From the NCBI GenBank assembly GCA_016711805.1, contig JADJSH010000020.1, positions 1-64,000 on the forward strand: DNA of 64,000 bases, read 5' to 3'. The notes below the pieces were generated by a model. It was not told the DNA's origin and made no database searches. It worked only from the letters and a program-made list of their open reading frames with translations. Position numbers and translations under genes: made by a program. Position 1 is the first letter of the stretch, and the number at the start of each line of letters is the position of its first letter. Shown piece by piece: positions 35,913-45,646 of the stretch. This stretch comes from Bacteroidota bacterium (lineage in GTDB: Bacteria > Bacteroidota > Bacteroidia > B-17B0 > Aurantibacillaceae).

Positions 35913-36988
35913 TATTTTACTCTAACACGTGGGTCTAATACGCCGTAGGCGATGTCTACAAATATATTGGTAATCACAAATATTGTAGCAAATATTAAAG
36001 TAGCACCCATTACTACCGGTAAATCATTTTTAGTTAAAGCTTCAAATACTTCGTATCCAATACCTTTCCAGCTAAAAATATATTCCACAAATACTGCTCC
36101 AGCCATTAAACCTGCAAACCAACCCGAAATTGCTGTAACAACTGGATTTAAAGCGTTTTTTAAAGCATGTTTAATAATAATGGCATACATCGTTAAGCCT
36201 TTTGCTTTGGCTGTTCTGATGTAATCCTGACTCATCACGTCTAATAATGAACTCCTCATTAATTGAACCACGATAGCTAAAGGTCTAATTCCTAAAGTAA
36301 TAGATGGTAGAATTAAGTTTTTCAACTTTAACTTTTCTCCGTCCCACACGTCAATATCATACAAACTACCTGTTGGCGAAAGCCCTGTATAGTCAGCTAA
36401 AACATAACCAAATAACCAAGCAATGATTAAACCCACAAAAAATGAGGGTGCTGCCATACCTAATACGGCTAATCCTAATGATAATTTATCATAAATACTA
36501 TTGCGTTTTATAGCACTAATAATCCCCAAAAATATCCCAACAATGGAAGCAATAACAATTGATGTGAAAGCTAATACTGCTGTTTCAGGCAAGGTTTCAA
36601 TAATTATATCAGCAACACGTCTTTTGGTAATGTATGAACGTCTTAAATAAGGCAGTTTCACAACAACAGATTTGTTAGTTCCAATGGTAAATAATGGTTT
36701 CCAGCTGTATTTTTCGGGACTTAAGTACCAAATACTTTGGTTATTAGTGTTATTGTGGATAGAAATAGGAGATAAATCGTTTAAATACAGGGCATATTGC
36801 TCCATAATTGGCCTATCAGTTCCTAAATCTTTATGAATAGCTTCAATGGCATCCTTATTAGCTCTTTGCCCAAGCATAATAGTAGCAGGATCTCCAGGTA
36901 ATACATTAAACAAGAAAAATATTACGGTAATTACACCGTATAAAACCAAAATGCTGTATAATATTTTTTTAGTTATATATTTTATCAC
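35912..36988 (-). CDS. ABC transporter permease, DppB-like
   Basis: 358-residue inner-membrane permease of a peptide/nickel-type ABC importer. The N-terminus is typical: a first TM helix then VLPGDPATIMLGQRANKDAIEAIHKDLGTDRPIMEQY. A periplasmic stretch (about residues 65-125) is followed by five more helices. The EAA motif that contacts the ATPase is YIRTAKAKGLTMYAIIIKHALKNALNPVV (about 250-278), and the C-terminus has DPRVRVK. The matching DppC, ATPase and binding protein genes are not adjacent, which is common in Bacteroidota, where this system is scattered. The substrate is probably oligopeptides. Confidence 0.9.
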   Translation of the reverse strand: MIKYITKKILYSILVLYGVITVIFFLFNVLPGDPATIMLGQRANKDAIEAIHKDLGTDRPIMEQYALYLNDLSPISIHNNTNNQSIWYLSPEKYSWKPLFTIGTNKSVVVKLPYLRRSYITKRRVADIIIETLPETAVLAFTSIVIASIVGIFLGIISAIKRNSIYDKLSLGLAVLGMAAPSFFVGLIIAWLFGYVLADYTGLSPTGSLYDIDVWDGEKLKLKNLILPSITLGIRPLAIVVQLMRSSLLDVMSQDYIRTAKAKGLTMYAIIIKHALKNALNPVVTAISGWFAGLMAGAVFVEYIFSWKGIGYEVFEALTKNDLPVVMGATLIFATIFVITNIFVDIAYGVLDPRVRVK

Positions 36989-37135
36989 AATCTATAAAGA
37001 GACAAGGTCTATAATCTGCTAAGTAAGTAAAATATTTCAGTATATAAAATATTTTGGGCGAAATTTAAACTTTGTAGTTTCCATTAAAATTTTAAGGTAA
37101 ATTTGTGAGAGTTGACAATTATATCCAAAATATTG

Positions 37136-39427
37136 ATGGTTTACCACAAACTTTTGTGTTTTGTGGTCATTTTTGCTTGCCAGTATTCGTATGCTCAAAA
37201 AGTAGGCTTGGTGATGAGCGGCGGTGGCGCTAGTGGTATTGCTCATATTGGCGTTTTAAAAGCTTTAGAAGAAAATAATATCCCTGTTAATTGTATTGCG
37301 GGTACTTCCATCGGTAGTATTATAGGTGGTTTATACGCCTCTGGCTATTCTCCTTTAGAAATTGAGAAAATGGTCAAAGAGCAGGCCTTCTCCGACTTAA
37401 CAAAAGGAGAAATGTCGCCTAAGTTTGGGTATTATGTCCGTAAAAGGGATGATTACGCATCATGGCGTACGCTAAAATTAAACTTAAATGGTAGTTTATT
37501 AAGCAATTTAGCTACCAATTTAATTAACTCAGTTCCGATTGATTTTTATTTAATGGAAACGTTTGCTCCAGCAAATGCAGCTTCTAAGTATAATTTTGAT
37601 AGTTTATTAGTACCTTTTAGATGTGTAGCTTCTGATATAGAGAAAAAACAAAGTGTGGTTTTTCGAGATGGTGATATGCCTTCTGCTATTAGAGCCTCTA
37701 TGAGTTATCCGTTTTATATTAGGCCAATATCTATTGACAGTACTTTATTATTTGATGGTGGACTTTATAATAATTTTCCTACCAATGTGATGTATGAAGA
37801 GTTGTATCCTGATTTTATGATTGGAAGTTCAGTTACCGAGAATTCGCAAATGCCGAGTGATGATAATTTGTATTTACAACTGAGAAACATGTTGATGAAC
37901 AAGAGTAATTTTAATCCTGTTTGCGAAAATGGAATAATTATTCAGCCTTGGGCGGATGTGAGTATATTTAATTTTGAGTCTGTTCAACGTCTTATTGATA
38001 GTGGATATGTGGCCACTATGCGGCAAATGCCTAAAATAAGAAGTTGCATTACAAATTTTGAAAATCCTGAACAATTGAACGCTAAACGAAAAATCTTCAG
38101 AGAAAAAGTGCAAGTTTCAAAAATGGTTTACGATAAAATTGTTATACAAGGTGTAAGCCCTAAAATGCAAAAGTTTGTATCTAAAAGTATTTCTAACAAA
38201 GGCAAGCCAATTACATTTAAACAGTTAAAGCGTCAGTATTTTAGATTAATGGCCGATGAAAAAATTAAGTCAGCTTACCCAACAACTAAATTAGATACAG
38301 CTTCGGGAAAATATACGTTAACGCTAAACACTAAAAGGGATAAGCATTTATTTTTTGATATTGGGGGTAATTTATCTAATCGCCCAATTAGTAATTTCTT
38401 TTTAGCAGTGCAATATAATCATATTGGAAGAATTGGTTTTACAGCCTATGCCAATGGCTATTTAGGTAAATTAAACTCTAGTTCGCATACTAAATTGCGG
38501 TTTGAGTTTCCTACTAAAATTCCTTTTTATATTGAGCCTAGTTTTACTATTTCGCGTTGGGATTATTATAAAAGTAGCGCTTTGTTTTATGATTTTGAGA
38601 AGCCTGCTTATCTAATTCAAGAGGATTTGTTTGGGGAGTTGAATATTGGTGCACCCGTAGGTAATATTGGTAAAATTGTTTTATCGGGAGGGATGAGCGA
38701 ATGGAAAAATAAATACTACCAAGCAGAAGTTTTTTCGAGATTAGACACAAGTGATGTCAGTATATTTGATTTTGGGTACGGACAGCTATCTTATCAAATT
38801 AATACGTTGAATAGAAAGCAATACGCTTCAGAAGGAACAAACATCTTAGTGAGAGCTAAATTGGTTAGTGGAGTAGAGCGTTATTATCCAGGTTCTACTG
38901 CATTAGATACGGTTCAAGTAATAAACGGACCAGGTCATGATTGGTTTAATTTTAAAATCACCATTGATAAATATATTAAACCAATTAAATATTTTAAAGT
39001 TGGCGTTTTTGCCGAAGGTGTATATTCTTCTCAAGACTTTTTTAGGAATTATCAAGCCTCTATATTATCTGCTCCTTCTTTTAATCCTATTCCCGAAAGT
39101 CAAACATTATTTATCGATGATTATCGGGCACATCAGTATTTAGCTGGGGGGTTAAAAGCTATCGCGACACCTTATAAAAATCTAGATGTACGATTCGAGG
39201 GGTATTTATTTCAGCCTGTTTACTCTATTATAAAGACAAAGGACAATAAAGCGGATTACAGCACAGCCTTTCTATATCGTCATTTTTTAGGTATGGGAGC
39301 TTTGGTTTATCACACACCTATTGGCCCAATAAGTGTAGGGGTAAATTATTATGATAAAAACGAAAACAGCTTTTCATTTTTCTTCCATTTTGGCTACACT
39401 ATCTATAATAAAAAATCAATTGATTAA
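37136..39427 (+). CDS. Patatin-like phospholipase with POTRA and Omp85-type barrel
   Basis: About 763-residue protein. A signal peptide (MVYHKLLCFVVIFACQYSYAQ) precedes a patatin lipase domain: oxyanion loop SGGGASGIAHIGVL, nucleophile GTSIGS (GxSxG) and the catalytic DGG in FDGGLYNNFP. A single POTRA-like segment (about residues 340-420) leads to a C-terminal beta-barrel ending GYTIYNKKSID. This is the layout of PlpD-type outer-membrane phospholipases of the type Vd group. A TTG at 37112 would add eight residues. I prefer the ATG at 37136 because a TAAATTTG -7 element (37098-37105) would place the transcript start close to that TTG. Confidence 0.88.
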   Translation: MVYHKLLCFVVIFACQYSYAQKVGLVMSGGGASGIAHIGVLKALEENNIPVNCIAGTSIGSIIGGLYASGYSPLEIEKMVKEQAFSDLTKGEMSPKFGYYVRKRDDYASWRTLKLNLNGSLLSNLATNLINSVPIDFYLMETFAPANAASKYNFDSLLVPFRCVASDIEKKQSVVFRDGDMPSAIRASMSYPFYIRPISIDSTLLFDGGLYNNFPTNVMYEELYPDFMIGSSVTENSQMPSDDNLYLQLRNMLMNKSNFNPVCENGIIIQPWADVSIFNFESVQRLIDSGYVATMRQMPKIRSCITNFENPEQLNAKRKIFREKVQVSKMVYDKIVIQGVSPKMQKFVSKSISNKGKPITFKQLKRQYFRLMADEKIKSAYPTTKLDTASGKYTLTLNTKRDKHLFFDIGGNLSNRPISNFFLAVQYNHIGRIGFTAYANGYLGKLNSSSHTKLRFEFPTKIPFYIEPSFTISRWDYYKSSALFYDFEKPAYLIQEDLFGELNIGAPVGNIGKIVLSGGMSEWKNKYYQAEVFSRLDTSDVSIFDFGYGQLSYQINTLNRKQYASEGTNILVRAKLVSGVERYYPGSTALDTVQVINGPGHDWFNFKITIDKYIKPIKYFKVGVFAEGVYSSQDFFRNYQASILSAPSFNPIPESQTLFIDDYRAHQYLAGGLKAIATPYKNLDVRFEGYLFQPVYSIIKTKDNKADYSTAFLYRHFLGMGALVYHTPIGPISVGVNYYDKNENSFSFFFHFGYTIYNKKSID

Positions 39428-39568
39428 TATTTTGATCAGTTTACTAGCCACTGTTCGCCTATCACTTGCTACTTTCACCTATTTCACTCATTTAACAAAT
39501 TTTAAATATAATGTAATGGTTATTGGATTTAAATTTGAGAACGTAAAAATATAATCAGTCCTACATCT

Positions 39569-41086
39569 ATGAAAAAATCACTACTTAGTTTTATCTTGAT
39601 ATCTTCTATATTATCTTCTTTCGCACAAGGTGGACATGATATTCGCATTAATTTTAAAAATTGCAAAGATACCATGATGTTTTTAGCCTTTTATCAGTTT
39701 GATAAATCTTATTTGGCAGATACTTGCAAGAAAGTAGTGAAAGGAAATGTAGTATTTAGGGGATCAAATAAATTAGATAAAGGTGTTTATTATTTGGTAA
39801 GTCAAGATAAGGTTAAATATTTCGAGTTTTTAGTAGATGATAATAACCAAAAAATGACCTTAAGTGCGGATACAGCCGATTTGGTTAAAAGTTTAAAATC
39901 TACTAACTCAAAACAGAATGATGATTTTTTTACTTACATAAAATTTTTCTCCTCTAAAAATAAAGAATATACTGACTTAAAAAGCAAAACAAAAGGCATG
40001 AATAAAAAAGATTCTGCTGCTTTTATGATGGAAAAAGGAAAGTTAATGAACGAAGAGGTTATTAATTATGAAAAAGCATTTTTTGAGCAACATAAAGGTA
40101 CTTTTTTAGGAGATTTTGTTAATTTAAAAATGGAAAAAGAAGCTAAAGAAATCCCCAAAGCTTCAAACGGAAGACCAGATAGTTTATATAATTATAACTA
40201 TTATAAAAATCACTATTGGGATGGAGTTAATTTTCAGGATGATGGAATCATGCGCACACCTTTTTTTGCTGATCGTCTGAAACGATATTTTAATAATGTG
40301 ATTGTTCAGCACCCTGATACAATGAGTGTAGAAATAGATAGAATTATGACTAAAACCAAAATTGGTTCAAAAATGCATATTTATTTATTGTCTCATTTTA
40401 CTTCTACTGCTGAATCATCTAAGTTGATGGGATTCGATAAAGTATTTGTACATATCGTTGATAAGTACTTTAAAACAGGTATGGCAAAGGATGTGTATCC
40501 AGATGATGCAATTAAGAAAATTATTGAACGTGCTGATATAATCAAACCATTGTTATTAGGAAGTGTTGCCCCAGATTTGTTAATGATAGATACGACTGGA
40601 CATAAAAAAATTGCTAAAATGGGCTTTGATACTGTTAAAACAAGCCAAGGAGCTACCAAATTATATTACGATAATGCGCAAAATTTAGCGCAAATATTCA
40701 CTCCTTTATATGGTGTTAAATCAGATTATTTACTACTTGTATTTTGGGATGTAGATTGTGGTCACTGTAAGCAAGAGATCCCAAAACTGATTGAAGAATA
40801 CAATGCTCTAAAAAAAGAAGGGTATGATTTAAAAGTGTTTAGTGTTTATACACAACACGAGTATGAAAAATACAAAAAATATATCATCGATAATAAGTTA
40901 GATTGGATAAACGTATACGACGGCGTTCATATCAATAATATAAAAGAAAAATACGATATTTATTCAACGCCAGTAATTTATATGTTGGATAGAAACAAAA
41001 AAATTAAGGCCAAACGCATAGGCGTTGAGCAAGTAAAAGATATTATAAAGCAAATAGAAAAAGAATATAAGTTAGAAAAAAAATAG
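39569..41086 (+). CDS. DUF4369/TlpA-like thioredoxin-fold protein, paralogue 1
   Basis: 505-residue exported protein. It has a signal peptide (ending FAQ). An N-terminal DUF4369-like beta domain follows (about 22-110: GHDIRINFKNCKDTMMFLAFYQFDKSYLADT), then a helical central domain with DUF5106-like character. The C-terminal thioredoxin-fold domain (about residues 350-505) has the CGHC redox motif in VFWDVDCGHCKQEIPKLIEEY and the cis-Pro STPVIYMLD. It probably acts as a periplasmic thiol-disulfide oxidoreductase, as TlpA/ResA proteins do. The next gene is a close paralogue 80 bases downstream, about 80 per cent identical by eye. Confidence 0.85.
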   Translation: MKKSLLSFILISSILSSFAQGGHDIRINFKNCKDTMMFLAFYQFDKSYLADTCKKVVKGNVVFRGSNKLDKGVYYLVSQDKVKYFEFLVDDNNQKMTLSADTADLVKSLKSTNSKQNDDFFTYIKFFSSKNKEYTDLKSKTKGMNKKDSAAFMMEKGKLMNEEVINYEKAFFEQHKGTFLGDFVNLKMEKEAKEIPKASNGRPDSLYNYNYYKNHYWDGVNFQDDGIMRTPFFADRLKRYFNNVIVQHPDTMSVEIDRIMTKTKIGSKMHIYLLSHFTSTAESSKLMGFDKVFVHIVDKYFKTGMAKDVYPDDAIKKIIERADIIKPLLLGSVAPDLLMIDTTGHKKIAKMGFDTVKTSQGATKLYYDNAQNLAQIFTPLYGVKSDYLLLVFWDVDCGHCKQEIPKLIEEYNALKKEGYDLKVFSVYTQHEYEKYKKYIIDNKLDWINVYDGVHINNIKEKYDIYSTPVIYMLDRNKKIKAKRIGVEQVKDIIKQIEKEYKLEKK

Positions 41087-41167
41087 ATTTATAAATATTT
41101 CATAAAAAGCCTTTCATTCAATGACTTTTTGTATTTTTATTAATTGTTAATATCGAATAATCATCCT

Positions 41168-42685
41168 ATGAAAAAGTTACTATTAAGTTTTAGTTTATTA
41201 TCTATTTTCACATCAACTTATGCTCAATCAGGGCATGATATCCGAATTAATTTTAAAAATTGTAAAGATTCGGTGATGTATTTAGCTTTTTATCAATTTG
41301 ATAAATCGTATTTAGCGGATACTTGTAAAAAAGTAGTGAAGGGCAATGTAGTTTTTAAAGGACCAAAAACACTCGAAAAAGGTGTTTACTATTTAGTAAG
41401 CCAAGATAAAGCTCGTTATTTTGATTTTTTTATTAGCGACAATAATCAAAAAATCACCATGAGTACGGACACAGTAGATTTGGTGAAAAACTTGAAATCT
41501 ACTTCTTCAAAAGAAAACGATGATTTCTTTAACTACATTAAATTTATTACAGCAAAGAACAAAGAGTATGCTGAAGTAAAAAGTAAGACTAAAGGAATGA
41601 GTAAAAAAGACTCGGCGGCCTTTATGATGGAAAAAGGAAAATTATTAAACGAAACCGTTATTGCTTATGAAAATACTTTTCTAGAATCGCATAAAGGAAC
41701 TTTTGTAGGGGATGTGATTAGTTTAAAAATGGAAAAAGAAGCAAAGGATATTCCTAAAGCTTCAAACGGAAGACCAGATAGTATGTACATTTATAATTAC
41801 TATAAAAATCATTATTGGGATGGTGTTAATCTTCAAGATGATGGTATTATGCGTACCCCATTTTTTTCAGATCGTTTAAAGAAATATTTTAATAATGTTA
41901 TTGTTCAACATCCAGATACAATGAGTGTGGAAATTGATAGATTCATGGCTAAAACTAAAGCGGGAACCATGATGCAAAAATTATTAATTGCTCATTTCTT
42001 GTTCACTTCAGAGTCATCTAAACTAATGGGTTTTGACAAAGTATTTGTGCATGTGATTGATAAGTACATTAGAACTGGCATGGCAAAAGAAGTTTATGAT
42101 GAAGCAACGATTGCTAAAATTAAAGAGCGTGGAGATATCTTAAAACCATTATTATTAGGCAGCCAGGCACCAGATTTATTAATGATTGATACTACTGGTC
42201 ATAAACAAATTGCGAAAATGGGTTTTGATACAGTTAAAACGAGTGCTGGCGCAACAAAATTATATTACGATAATGCTCAAAATTTAGCGCAAACTTTCGT
42301 TCCCTTATATGGAGTTAAATCTGATTATTTATTATTAGTTTTTTGGGATGTAGATTGCGGACACTGTAAAACAGAAATCCCTAAATTACTTGATGAATAT
42401 CATGCTATTAAAAAAGAAGGTTACGATTTAAAAGTGTTTAGTGTCTACACACAACACGAATATGAAAAATACAGGAAGTATATTATTGATAATAAATTAG
42501 ATTGGATAAATATATATGATGGCGTACATATTAATAATATTAAGGAGAAATATGATATTTATTCAACACCAGTAATTTATGTTTTGGATAGAAACAAAAA
42601 AATTAAAGCAAAACGTATAGGTGTAGAGCAGGTAAAAGACATCGTAAAGGCGATGGAAAAAGAGTATAAAGCAGAGAAAAAATAG
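41168..42685 (+). CDS. DUF4369/TlpA-like thioredoxin-fold protein, paralogue 2
   Basis: About 505-residue paralogue of the preceding protein with the same layout: signal peptide MKKLLLSFSLLSIFTSTYAQ, DUF4369-like domain, helical middle, C-terminal thioredoxin fold. CGHC is retained (VDCGHCKTEIPKLLDEY), as are the cis-Pro loop and the C-terminal RIGVEQVKDIVKAMEKEY. Divergence is greatest in the helical middle. The start at 41168 is preferred: an in-frame TTG at 41144 only adds eight polar residues before a good signal peptide. A strong terminator follows, so the pair probably forms one unit. Confidence 0.85.
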   Translation: MKKLLLSFSLLSIFTSTYAQSGHDIRINFKNCKDSVMYLAFYQFDKSYLADTCKKVVKGNVVFKGPKTLEKGVYYLVSQDKARYFDFFISDNNQKITMSTDTVDLVKNLKSTSSKENDDFFNYIKFITAKNKEYAEVKSKTKGMSKKDSAAFMMEKGKLLNETVIAYENTFLESHKGTFVGDVISLKMEKEAKDIPKASNGRPDSMYIYNYYKNHYWDGVNLQDDGIMRTPFFSDRLKKYFNNVIVQHPDTMSVEIDRFMAKTKAGTMMQKLLIAHFLFTSESSKLMGFDKVFVHVIDKYIRTGMAKEVYDEATIAKIKERGDILKPLLLGSQAPDLLMIDTTGHKQIAKMGFDTVKTSAGATKLYYDNAQNLAQTFVPLYGVKSDYLLLVFWDVDCGHCKTEIPKLLDEYHAIKKEGYDLKVFSVYTQHEYEKYRKYIIDNKLDWINIYDGVHINNIKEKYDIYSTPVIYVLDRNKKIKAKRIGVEQVKDIVKAMEKEYKAEKK

Positions 42686-42703
42686 GTTTTTGCTGATTCA
42701 GTT

Positions 42704-42733
42704 AAAAAGCGGTTCAATTGAACCGCTTTTTTT
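42704..42733 (+). terminator. Rho-independent terminator after the TlpA-like pair
   Basis: Perfect palindrome AAAGCGGTTCAATTGAACCGCTTT extended by A and T runs (about a 15-bp stem with almost no loop), followed by T residues. It covers a TTG at 42718 that could be mistaken for the start of the next gene. Confidence 0.9.
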
Positions 42734-42765
42734 GTATTTTTATATTTCATATCAAAAAATATTTC

Positions 42766-45195
42766 ATGAAAAATTTTTCACTTTTAGTAAGCTTATGTCT
42801 TTTAGTAAGCCTAAGTAAAATTACCAATGCACAAATTAATATTAAAGTAGCCGTTAAAAGCATAGTAGTGTCAACTTCTTTAGATTGTGATGCTGGCGCA
42901 GATAATAGCGATTTTGTATTTGAATACAAAGCACAAGATAATTCGCCAGCGGCAAATACAAATAATAATCCTTTAGCAGGAAGTATAGGTATGTGTAATT
43001 ATGCAGTTGTTAATGAGCAAAATGGAGCTTATGTTTTTACGCCTTCGGTGCCTGGTGCAGCCGTTTTTTCGCCAACTACTGGTTTATTTTTTGATAGAAC
43101 ATATAATTGTAAGCAGGATGTTCCAACCATGTTAACCATAACTTGGCGTGCTTATGAAAATGATGACGTCGCTGCTCCATCAGTTACACCTATTGCTAAT
43201 GGTGTTGTTCCTGCCCAAGCTAATTCTTACACGGTACCGACTTCTAATGGAACATATACAACTCAATACACACAGACATCTACGGATGGTACTTGCCCCC
43301 AAACTTATATTATTGAATTTGATATTGAAAAATCAATCGGTACTTTTTCACCCTTAACATTGGGTGTTCCTGAAGCAAATGTGATTTGTACAGGCGCTTC
43401 AAATGGTTTTGTAGAATGCGACCCAACAGGTGGTTCGGGCACTGTATTATTTGATTGGAGTGTTGATGGTGTTGGAGATTTTGATGACTCTCACATGGAA
43501 ACAGGTTTAATGGCTGGGTCATACACCTTAGTTGTAAAAGATGCGTTAAACTGTACAGATACAATTAACGTTAGTGTTTTTGAAACTGATGCACCAGCAA
43601 CTATTACGGCATTTACAGCATCAACAGCTTCGGTTTGTACTGGGCAAACAGGCGTGGCTTATGCAGTTGCCTCACAAACCAATGTTGTTTTTTATTGGAG
43701 TTATTCGGGAGCGGGCGGCGTTATGAATGGAACGGGAAATGCTATTACGCTTGATTTTTTAAGTTTTGCTAATAGCGGTAATTTAAGTGTATACGCTCAA
43801 AATAGTTGCGCGATGAGTTCTGTGTTAAGTATGTCGATAGATGTGCAACAATCACCAAATGTAACAATAGGTGGTAATAACACAATGTGTGCAAATGCTC
43901 AAGAAGTATTAACGGCATCTGGAGCTACTTCATACACATGGAACACTGGTGCTACAACAGCCAGTGTAATAGTTTCTCCTTCAGCTATGACTGTTTATAC
44001 AGTTACAGGCACAGGCCCAGGAGGATGTATAGCAACTAAAGAATTTACCGTGAATACATTGCCAACTCCAACATTGCAAGTAAATGTTTCTACAGTAGCA
44101 GTTTGTCCTAACCAAACAGTAACTGCTTCAGCAGTTGGTAATGGTAATTTGTTTTTTTGGAGTGATGGCTTCATCGGAGCAAGTCATAATGTAAAAGCAT
44201 TAACCACTACTATTTTTACAGTAACCAATACCTTTACCAATTCTTGTTATACACAAATAACTTTTACATTAAATGTAATGCCAGCACCTATAATGTCTAT
44301 TACAGGAAACACAGTTGTTTGTACTGGAGGAACGGTTTCTTTAACAGCAAGTGGAGCAGATACTTACGCTTGGAGTAATGGAGTGACAACAAATACCAAT
44401 GTGTTTGTTCCGGCATCTTCCATGTCTTTAACAGCTATTGGAACGGGAACAAATGGGTGTATTGATTCAATTGCGCAAGCTATTAAAGTAGTTAGTACGG
44501 TAACAGTTAGTATTACTGGTAACGACACTATTTGTCAAGGTCAGTTAGCAACATTAGTTGCTTCAGCAAATGGAAATGTAACTTATGGTTGGAATAGTGG
44601 AGCAAATACATCTACGATTAATGTTGCACCTGTAGGTACATTTACTTATGTGGTTATTGCCGATAATGGTGGTTGCACAGCAACAGCTTCGCACGAAGTA
44701 TATGTAAAATTAATACCAACCATTGACTTTACCGTAAACAATGCGTTGTTGTGCACTAATGATGCTGTCTTCACGTTTACGGCAAATCCGTCGGGAGGAA
44801 TTTACTCAGGGACAGGAGTAACAGCCGATACATTTGATCCATCTATTGGGGTAGGTTCGTATCCTATTACCTATTCAGTTACAGTTAGTAATGGTTGTGT
44901 GGCAACGGCTTCGCAAACGGTAGATGTGCAGTTGTGCACAGGAATTAATAATTCTAATTCTAGTAACGAATTAATGTTATACCCAAATCCAACAGCAGCT
45001 GATATAACAGTTAGCGCTAATAAACAAATAGCTTCGATTTTAGTGTATGATTTTACAGGAAAATTAGTTCGTATTGTAGAAGTAAATACTTTTAAAACTA
45101 CTATTGATATGAGTGCTTTAGCAACAGGTTTTTATACTTTTACAATAACGATGAGTGATAAAACTCAAAGTACGATGAAGGTGGTTAAGGAGTAG
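42766..45195 (+). CDS. Large secreted Ig/PKD-like protein with T9SS type A sorting domain
   Basis: About 809-residue exported protein. Signal peptide MKNFSLLVSLCLLVSLSKITNA. The body holds repeated Ig/PKD-like modules of about 80 residues, each with a Cys near the start and an SG-x-x-x-YxW core: 'GATSYTWNTGATTASVIVSP', 'GADTYAWSNGVTTNTNVFVP', 'NGNVTYGWNSGANTSTINVAP'. A sorting domain (LMLYPNPTAADITVSANKQ to STMKVVKE) closes it. The start at 42766 is chosen over TTG 42718 because the latter lies within the terminator hairpin. It is probably a surface adhesin-like or structural protein; the ligand is unknown. Confidence 0.83.
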   Translation: MKNFSLLVSLCLLVSLSKITNAQINIKVAVKSIVVSTSLDCDAGADNSDFVFEYKAQDNSPAANTNNNPLAGSIGMCNYAVVNEQNGAYVFTPSVPGAAVFSPTTGLFFDRTYNCKQDVPTMLTITWRAYENDDVAAPSVTPIANGVVPAQANSYTVPTSNGTYTTQYTQTSTDGTCPQTYIIEFDIEKSIGTFSPLTLGVPEANVICTGASNGFVECDPTGGSGTVLFDWSVDGVGDFDDSHMETGLMAGSYTLVVKDALNCTDTINVSVFETDAPATITAFTASTASVCTGQTGVAYAVASQTNVVFYWSYSGAGGVMNGTGNAITLDFLSFANSGNLSVYAQNSCAMSSVLSMSIDVQQSPNVTIGGNNTMCANAQEVLTASGATSYTWNTGATTASVIVSPSAMTVYTVTGTGPGGCIATKEFTVNTLPTPTLQVNVSTVAVCPNQTVTASAVGNGNLFFWSDGFIGASHNVKALTTTIFTVTNTFTNSCYTQITFTLNVMPAPIMSITGNTVVCTGGTVSLTASGADTYAWSNGVTTNTNVFVPASSMSLTAIGTGTNGCIDSIAQAIKVVSTVTVSITGNDTICQGQLATLVASANGNVTYGWNSGANTSTINVAPVGTFTYVVIADNGGCTATASHEVYVKLIPTIDFTVNNALLCTNDAVFTFTANPSGGIYSGTGVTADTFDPSIGVGSYPITYSVTVSNGCVATASQTVDVQLCTGINNSNSSNELMLYPNPTAADITVSANKQIASILVYDFTGKLVRIVEVNTFKTTIDMSALATGFYTFTITMSDKTQSTMKVVKE

Positions 45196-45215
45196 ATTAA
45201 TTGTATTCTAATTTT

Positions 45216-45638
45216 ATGAGCAATATAAATCTTAATGGACTGTGGACTTTTGTAATTGTTTATGGACCTGAATATGAAGAGATGGAAAACAAGGAATTAG
45301 TTTTTGAGGCAGAATTTTCTCAAGATGAAGATACCTTTACCGCTGTGGGAATAGATAAAGATGGCGCTGGAATGAGTCCTGATTTAGCTAAAATTAAGGG
45401 TTTTTTAGATGGAGATAGAATTAGTTTTGTAAAACAATATGAATTTTCTCATTATGCTTCTGGCGATGGAAAAACCATAATTGATAATAATAATCCAGGA
45501 CATGAAATAAATTATTTTGGCGCTTATGATTCTATTAACAATATGTTTTATGGTGATTGGGATATAACCACAAGGCCTAAAGGTTTTGGGTATGATGTAA
45601 CAGCAACAGGCACATGGATTATGAAAAGACAAGCGTAA
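45216..45638 (+). CDS. Small uncharacterised soluble protein
   Basis: 140-residue protein without a signal peptide, beginning MSNINLNGLWTFVIVYG and ending GTWIMKRQA. The composition (regular hydrophobic alternation, many Gly, Asp and Tyr) suggests a compact beta-barrel or lipocalin-like fold: an opening 'GLW' strand and a closing 'ATGTWIMKR' strand are common in such folds. I do not recognise the family. The ATG at 45216 is preferred over TTG 45201. The next gene starts eight bases after its stop, so it is in an operon with 45647-46588 and 46585-47589. Confidence 0.6.
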   Translation: MSNINLNGLWTFVIVYGPEYEEMENKELVFEAEFSQDEDTFTAVGIDKDGAGMSPDLAKIKGFLDGDRISFVKQYEFSHYASGDGKTIIDNNNPGHEINYFGAYDSINNMFYGDWDITTRPKGFGYDVTATGTWIMKRQA

Positions 45639-45646
45639 ATTCTAAA

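Noticed and set aside
37112..37135. TTG at 37112 as the start of the patatin-like protein
   Set aside because: The -7-like TAAATTTG at 37098-37105 would put the transcript start at about this TTG; the ATG at 37136 gives a compact signal peptide. Not excluded, only less likely.
41144..41167. TTG start adding eight residues to the second TlpA-like protein
   Set aside because: The added residues are polar and precede a complete signal peptide beginning at the ATG 41168.
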